From: Pseudomonadota bacterium
GTDB lineage: Bacteria; Pseudomonadota; Gammaproteobacteria; Burkholderiales; Thiobacillaceae
DNA: 8,944 bases
Assembly (NCBI GenBank): GCA_021821425.1
Contig: JAKACL010000114.1
Coordinates: 1 to 8,944, forward strand
Direction of reading: 5' to 3'
The notes under the pieces: model-generated
The model's database searches: none
What the model saw: the letters and a program-made list of their open reading frames with translations, nothing else
What the model was told of the DNA's origin: nothing
In this document: piece by piece, positions 6,797 to 8,944 of the stretch
Layout of the letters: the number at the start of each line of letters is the position of its first letter
How positions within the stretch are numbered: the first letter of the stretch is position 1
Made by a program: the position numbers and the translations under genes

Positions 6797-6979
6797 GTTT
6801 AAGGGCTGGCGGGTGAAGCAAGCTGTCGAAGCGCGCCCGCGCAGCAGGGTGCATTGCAGATTCTGAAGCATGCTGCGCGCGGCGAGATCGAGCGCGTGGC
6901 ATTCGAACAGAAAAAACGCGTTCGCAGTCGCTGAGACCGCTTTCAACAACTTCGTCGCAACCGGGCAAAGGAGATCGCC
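6797..6979. other. 183-base non-coding gap with an inverted repeat
   Basis: This is the largest gap in the operon. CGCGCAGCA (6838-6846) and TGCTGCGCG (6871-6879) are exact 9-base reverse complements with a 24-base loop. No convincing -35/-10 pair, T-tract terminator or second copy of the 912-935 operator is visible. A 43-codon open stretch (6803-6931) lacks a start codon of standard type near its beginning and has weaker third-position GC than the genes around it, so it is not called. The gap may hold an internal promoter, an mRNA processing element, or the scar of a lost gene. Confidence 0.35.
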
Positions 6980-7207
6980 ATGGACATCACAGACATTCTG
7001 ATTCATGTACATCCGACATTGGGCGCCGAGCAACGCGCAAAAATCGAGGAAGCGTTGCTCGGGAGCAAGGGGGTGGTTGCGGCAACCTTCAGCCCCGGGC
7101 ATCCCCATATGCTGACCGTGGCGTACGATCCGGAGGCGGCCCACGCGGGCGAGTTGCTTCAGACCGTGCGCGAGTGGGATGCGGCAGCCACCATGACGGG
7201 TTTGTAG
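6980..7207 (+). CDS. Small HMA-like (ferredoxin-fold) protein lacking the CxxC motif
   Basis: A 75-residue protein whose layout resembles heavy-metal-associated domains: strand ITDILIHVH, helix GAEQRAKIEEALLGS, strands GVVAATFSP and HMLTVAYDPE, helix AGELLQTVREWDA. The place of the metal-binding CxxC is taken by GAEQ (15-18), and the protein has no cysteine. It has five histidines, four of them in two HxH pairs: IHVHP (9 and 11) and GHPHM (41 and 43). It could bind a metal through histidine or act as a protein-interaction partner for the next gene's flavoprotein; both are guesses. AAGGAG at 6968-6973 gives a strong ribosome site for ATG 6980. Its stop is 26 bases before the flavoprotein start, so the two are likely co-translated partners. 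Confidence 0.75.
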   Translation: MDITDILIHVHPTLGAEQRAKIEEALLGSKGVVAATFSPGHPHMLTVAYDPEAAHAGELLQTVREWDAAATMTGL

Positions 7208-7233
7208 ACGCGTCGAACCTGCGGAGGCGGATC

Positions 7234-8391
7234 ATGGCACAGGGCAAAACCGTATTGATACTCGGCGGCGGCATCGGCGGCATCGTCGCCGCCAGCCGGC
7301 TGCGGCGCGCGCTGTCGCGCGAGCACCGCATCGTGCTGGTGGAGCAGGCGGCCACGCATGTATTCCAGCCTTCCCTGCTGTGGCTGATGCTCGGGCAGCG
7401 CGCGCCACAGCAGATTTCCCGCCCTTACAGCGCGCTCGCGCGCCGCGGCATCGAGTGGGTGCAAGGACGCGTGGAGCGCATCGACGCGGCGCGGCGCACT
7501 GCGACCGTGGACGGAAAAGAGTTGTCCGCGGATTACCTGGTTATCGCCCTGGGCGCGGAGCTGGCGCCGGAGTCGGTGCCGGGCCTGGCCCAGGCCGGGC
7601 ACAATCTTTACAGCCTGGCCGGTGCGGAGGCCATTCGCGACGCGCGCCCGGCGCTGACGCATGGCAGCATCGTGGTGCTGGTGAGCGCGATGCCGTTCAA
7701 GTGCCCGGCCGCGCCTTACGAGGCGGCCATGTTGCTGGAGTGGGACACTCGCCGGCGCGGGATACGCGATCAAATTCAGATCGATCTCTACTCGCCCGAG
7801 CCGGGGCCGATGCCGGTGGCGGGCCCCGAGGCTTCGGCGCAGGTGCGCGCCATGGTCGAGCAAAAAGGCATCGGCTACCACCCGCTGGAAAAAGTCGCGT
7901 CGGTGGACCCCGGCACGCGCCGCATCCATTTCGACAGCGGCGCGAGCGCCGATTTTGACCTGCTGGTCTATGTGCCGCCGCATCGCGCGCCGGAGGCGGT
8001 GCGCGATGCGGGGCTGTGCGGCGACAGCGGCTGGATCAAGGTGGATCGCGCCACGCTCGCCACGCCTTTCCCCGGCGTCTACGCCATCGGCGACGTGACC
8101 GGCATTCCGCTCGCCATCGGCAAGCCGCTGCCCAAGGCCGGCGTGCTGGCGCACGGGCAGGCCGAAGTGGTGGCGCACAACCTCGCCGCCGAAATCACCG
8201 GCAACGGCACGCTGAAAAATTTCCTGGGTGAGGGCGCATGTTTCATCGAAGCCGGCGACGGCCAGGCCGGTTTCGGCAGCGGCAACTTCTACGCCGAGCC
8301 CGCGCCGCGGATGAAGCTGAGACCAGCCGGACGCCTGCTGCATTGGGGCAAGGTGGCCTACGAAAAATACTGGTTCTACAAGTGGTTCTAG
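7234..8391 (+). CDS. Sulfide:quinone oxidoreductase-like flavoprotein
   Basis: A 385-residue FAD-dependent oxidoreductase of the SQR/flavocytochrome c sulfide dehydrogenase group. The N-terminal dinucleotide fold shows LILGGGIGGIVAA (8-20); IALGAE (104-109) and GVYAIGDVTG (281-290) complete the FAD site. PFKCPAAPYE (154-163) holds Cys157, matching the central redox cysteine of SQRs, and EGACFIE holds Cys336, matching the C-terminal one; the third SQR cysteine, near residue 128 in classic enzymes, is absent. Cys262 is elsewhere. The C-terminal LLHWGKVAYEKYWFYKWF looks like the amphipathic membrane anchor of SQRs. It probably feeds electrons from sulfide to quinone. GGAGG at 7223-7227 supports ATG 7234 over the upstream in-frame ATG at 7174, which lies inside the preceding gene. 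Confidence 0.85.
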   Translation: MAQGKTVLILGGGIGGIVAASRLRRALSREHRIVLVEQAATHVFQPSLLWLMLGQRAPQQISRPYSALARRGIEWVQGRVERIDAARRTATVDGKELSADYLVIALGAELAPESVPGLAQAGHNLYSLAGAEAIRDARPALTHGSIVVLVSAMPFKCPAAPYEAAMLLEWDTRRRGIRDQIQIDLYSPEPGPMPVAGPEASAQVRAMVEQKGIGYHPLEKVASVDPGTRRIHFDSGASADFDLLVYVPPHRAPEAVRDAGLCGDSGWIKVDRATLATPFPGVYAIGDVTGIPLAIGKPLPKAGVLAHGQAEVVAHNLAAEITGNGTLKNFLGEGACFIEAGDGQAGFGSGNFYAEPAPRMKLRPAGRLLHWGKVAYEKYWFYKWF

Positions 8392-8399
8392 GCAAAAAC

Positions 8400-8744
8400 A
8401 TGACCAAGGCACTGATCATTCTGCACGCCGCCCCTGACGCGCCCGACAACCGCGGCTACACCGCGATCCGCCTGGCCGGAGCGATGCTGGCGGACAACAA
8501 GGACGTCCACCTGTTTCTGGTCGAGGACGGGGCCCGGATCGCCGACCCGGAACTGGCGGAGGACAATCCATGCCGCGCCCTGTTCTACGAACTGCTCGAC
8601 GTCGGCCTCGACGTGCAGGTGTGCGGCGGCACGATGCGCCGGCTGGGCTGGGAGGATGGCTATCCGCTGCCCGGCGTGAAGAAGAGTTCGATGAAGGGCT
8701 TGAGCGCGCTGATTTCGGAAGCCGACGAGGTCATCACCTTTTAG
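8400..8744 (+). CDS. DsrE-like sulfur-carrier protein, single-cysteine type
   Basis: A 114-residue cytoplasmic DsrE-like protein: strand TKALIILHAAP, helix GYTAIRLAGAMLADN, strand VHLFLVEDGA and the ending ADEVITF. Cys75 in VQVCGGTMRRLG aligns with Cys70 of the DsrE-like protein encoded at 6476, but the second cysteine of that CxxC is threonine here; Cys58 is the only other one. It should accept persulfide sulfur, plausibly from the flavoprotein whose gene ends eight bases earlier. ATG 8400 is the first start after that stop codon; its ribosome site is weak, so translation is probably coupled to the upstream gene. Confidence 0.82.
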   Translation: MTKALIILHAAPDAPDNRGYTAIRLAGAMLADNKDVHLFLVEDGARIADPELAEDNPCRALFYELLDVGLDVQVCGGTMRRLGWEDGYPLPGVKKSSMKGLSALISEADEVITF

Positions 8745-8756
8745 GAGGCCATCGCC

Positions 8757-8944
8757 ATGGCGGAAGCAACGAAGCAGAAGCAGGTCTCGATCATGTGTTT
8801 TCACGACGAGCTGTGCCTGGTGTTCAACGCGCTGATGACGGCCTTGAACCTGCTGCGGCAGGGCGCCAGGGTGACGGTGTTCTTCGGCTCGCGCGGCGTC
8901 AACGCCATCCACCGGGCGAAGATGCCGGAACTCCGGTGCCTGCC
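8757..8944 (+). CDS. DsrE2-like (DsrE/DsrF/DrsH-like) protein, N-terminal fragment (cut by window edge)
   Basis: The first 62 codons of a protein with VSIMCFHDELCLVFNALMTA (10-29), a helix LNLLRQGARV and VTVFFGSRGVNAIHRAKMPE (39-58). The strand-helix-strand order and the FFxxxG pattern fit the DsrE2 family, larger sulfur-carrier relatives usually found with rhodanese, TusA and sulfur-oxidation genes. Cys14, Cys20 and Cys61 are seen; the family's conserved core cysteine would lie beyond the edge. A consensus AGGAGG (8743-8748) overlapping the previous stop codon lies eight bases before the ATG, the best ribosome site in the window. The remainder of the gene and any TusA or Hdr-like genes downstream are out of view. 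Confidence 0.78.
   Translation, partial: MAEATKQKQVSIMCFHDELCLVFNALMTALNLLRQGARVTVFFGSRGVNAIHRAKMPELRCL

Noticed and set aside
6803..6934. 43-codon open stretch in the gap, in the same frame as the upstream DsrE-like gene
   Set aside because: It follows two stop codons, lacks a good start and ribosome site, and its third-position GC is clearly lower than in the genes nearby; readthrough or a pseudogene cannot be shown.
6482..7144. 220-codon minus-strand frame covering the gap
   Set aside because: It is antisense to two well-supported genes, and its translation in the gap shows no recognisable domain.
7174..7233. Upstream ATG for the SQR-like gene
   Set aside because: It lies inside the HMA-like gene; the 20 added residues are not family-like and GGAGG at 7223-7227 serves ATG 7234.

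Overview
The window is GC-rich, densely coding DNA of a kind expected from a proteobacterium, most likely a sulfur-metabolising betaproteobacterium. That assignment rests on codon use, the alaS/DUF1415 pairing and the style of the sulfur genes; it is an inference and no rRNA or marker gene here settles it. No tRNA, rRNA, insertion sequence or CRISPR array was seen.

Left edge (1-776): the 5' end of alaS (alanyl-tRNA synthetase) leaves the window on the minus strand. A DUF1415 protein gene starts divergently on the plus strand and ends in a strong hairpin that covers its stop codon. These look like housekeeping flank.

Main region (907-8944): an AT-rich promoter with a perfect 9-bp inverted repeat opens a run of twelve plus-strand genes that continues past the right edge. 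In order they are: an ArsR-type HTH fused to a rhodanese domain; a metallo-beta-lactamase-fold persulfide dioxygenase-like enzyme; an MFS transporter; an exported single-domain rhodanese; a transglutaminase-like protein; a TauE/SafE (TSUP) sulfite-exporter-like permease; a small exported protein of unknown function; a DsrE-like protein with a CxxC motif; (after a 183-base gap) a small HMA-like fold protein without cysteines; a sulfide:quinone oxidoreductase-like flavoprotein; a second DsrE-like protein; and the start of a DsrE2-like protein cut by the window edge. Apart from the 183-base gap, spacings run from a 4-base overlap to 44 bases, so most of this is probably co-transcribed.

How the genes may work together (inference from families): the flavoprotein oxidises sulfide, or a related sulfane, to a persulfide/polysulfide at the membrane; DsrE-like carriers and rhodaneses pass sulfane sulfur on; the dioxygenase oxidises glutathione persulfide-type substrates to sulfite; TSUP and perhaps MFS export the product. 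The HTH-rhodanese protein, whose only two cysteines lie in the rhodanese loop, is a good candidate for a persulfide-responsive repressor of its own operon. The transglutaminase-like protein, the CEAC exported protein and the cysteine-less HMA-like protein are the least explained members and the best candidates for new biology.
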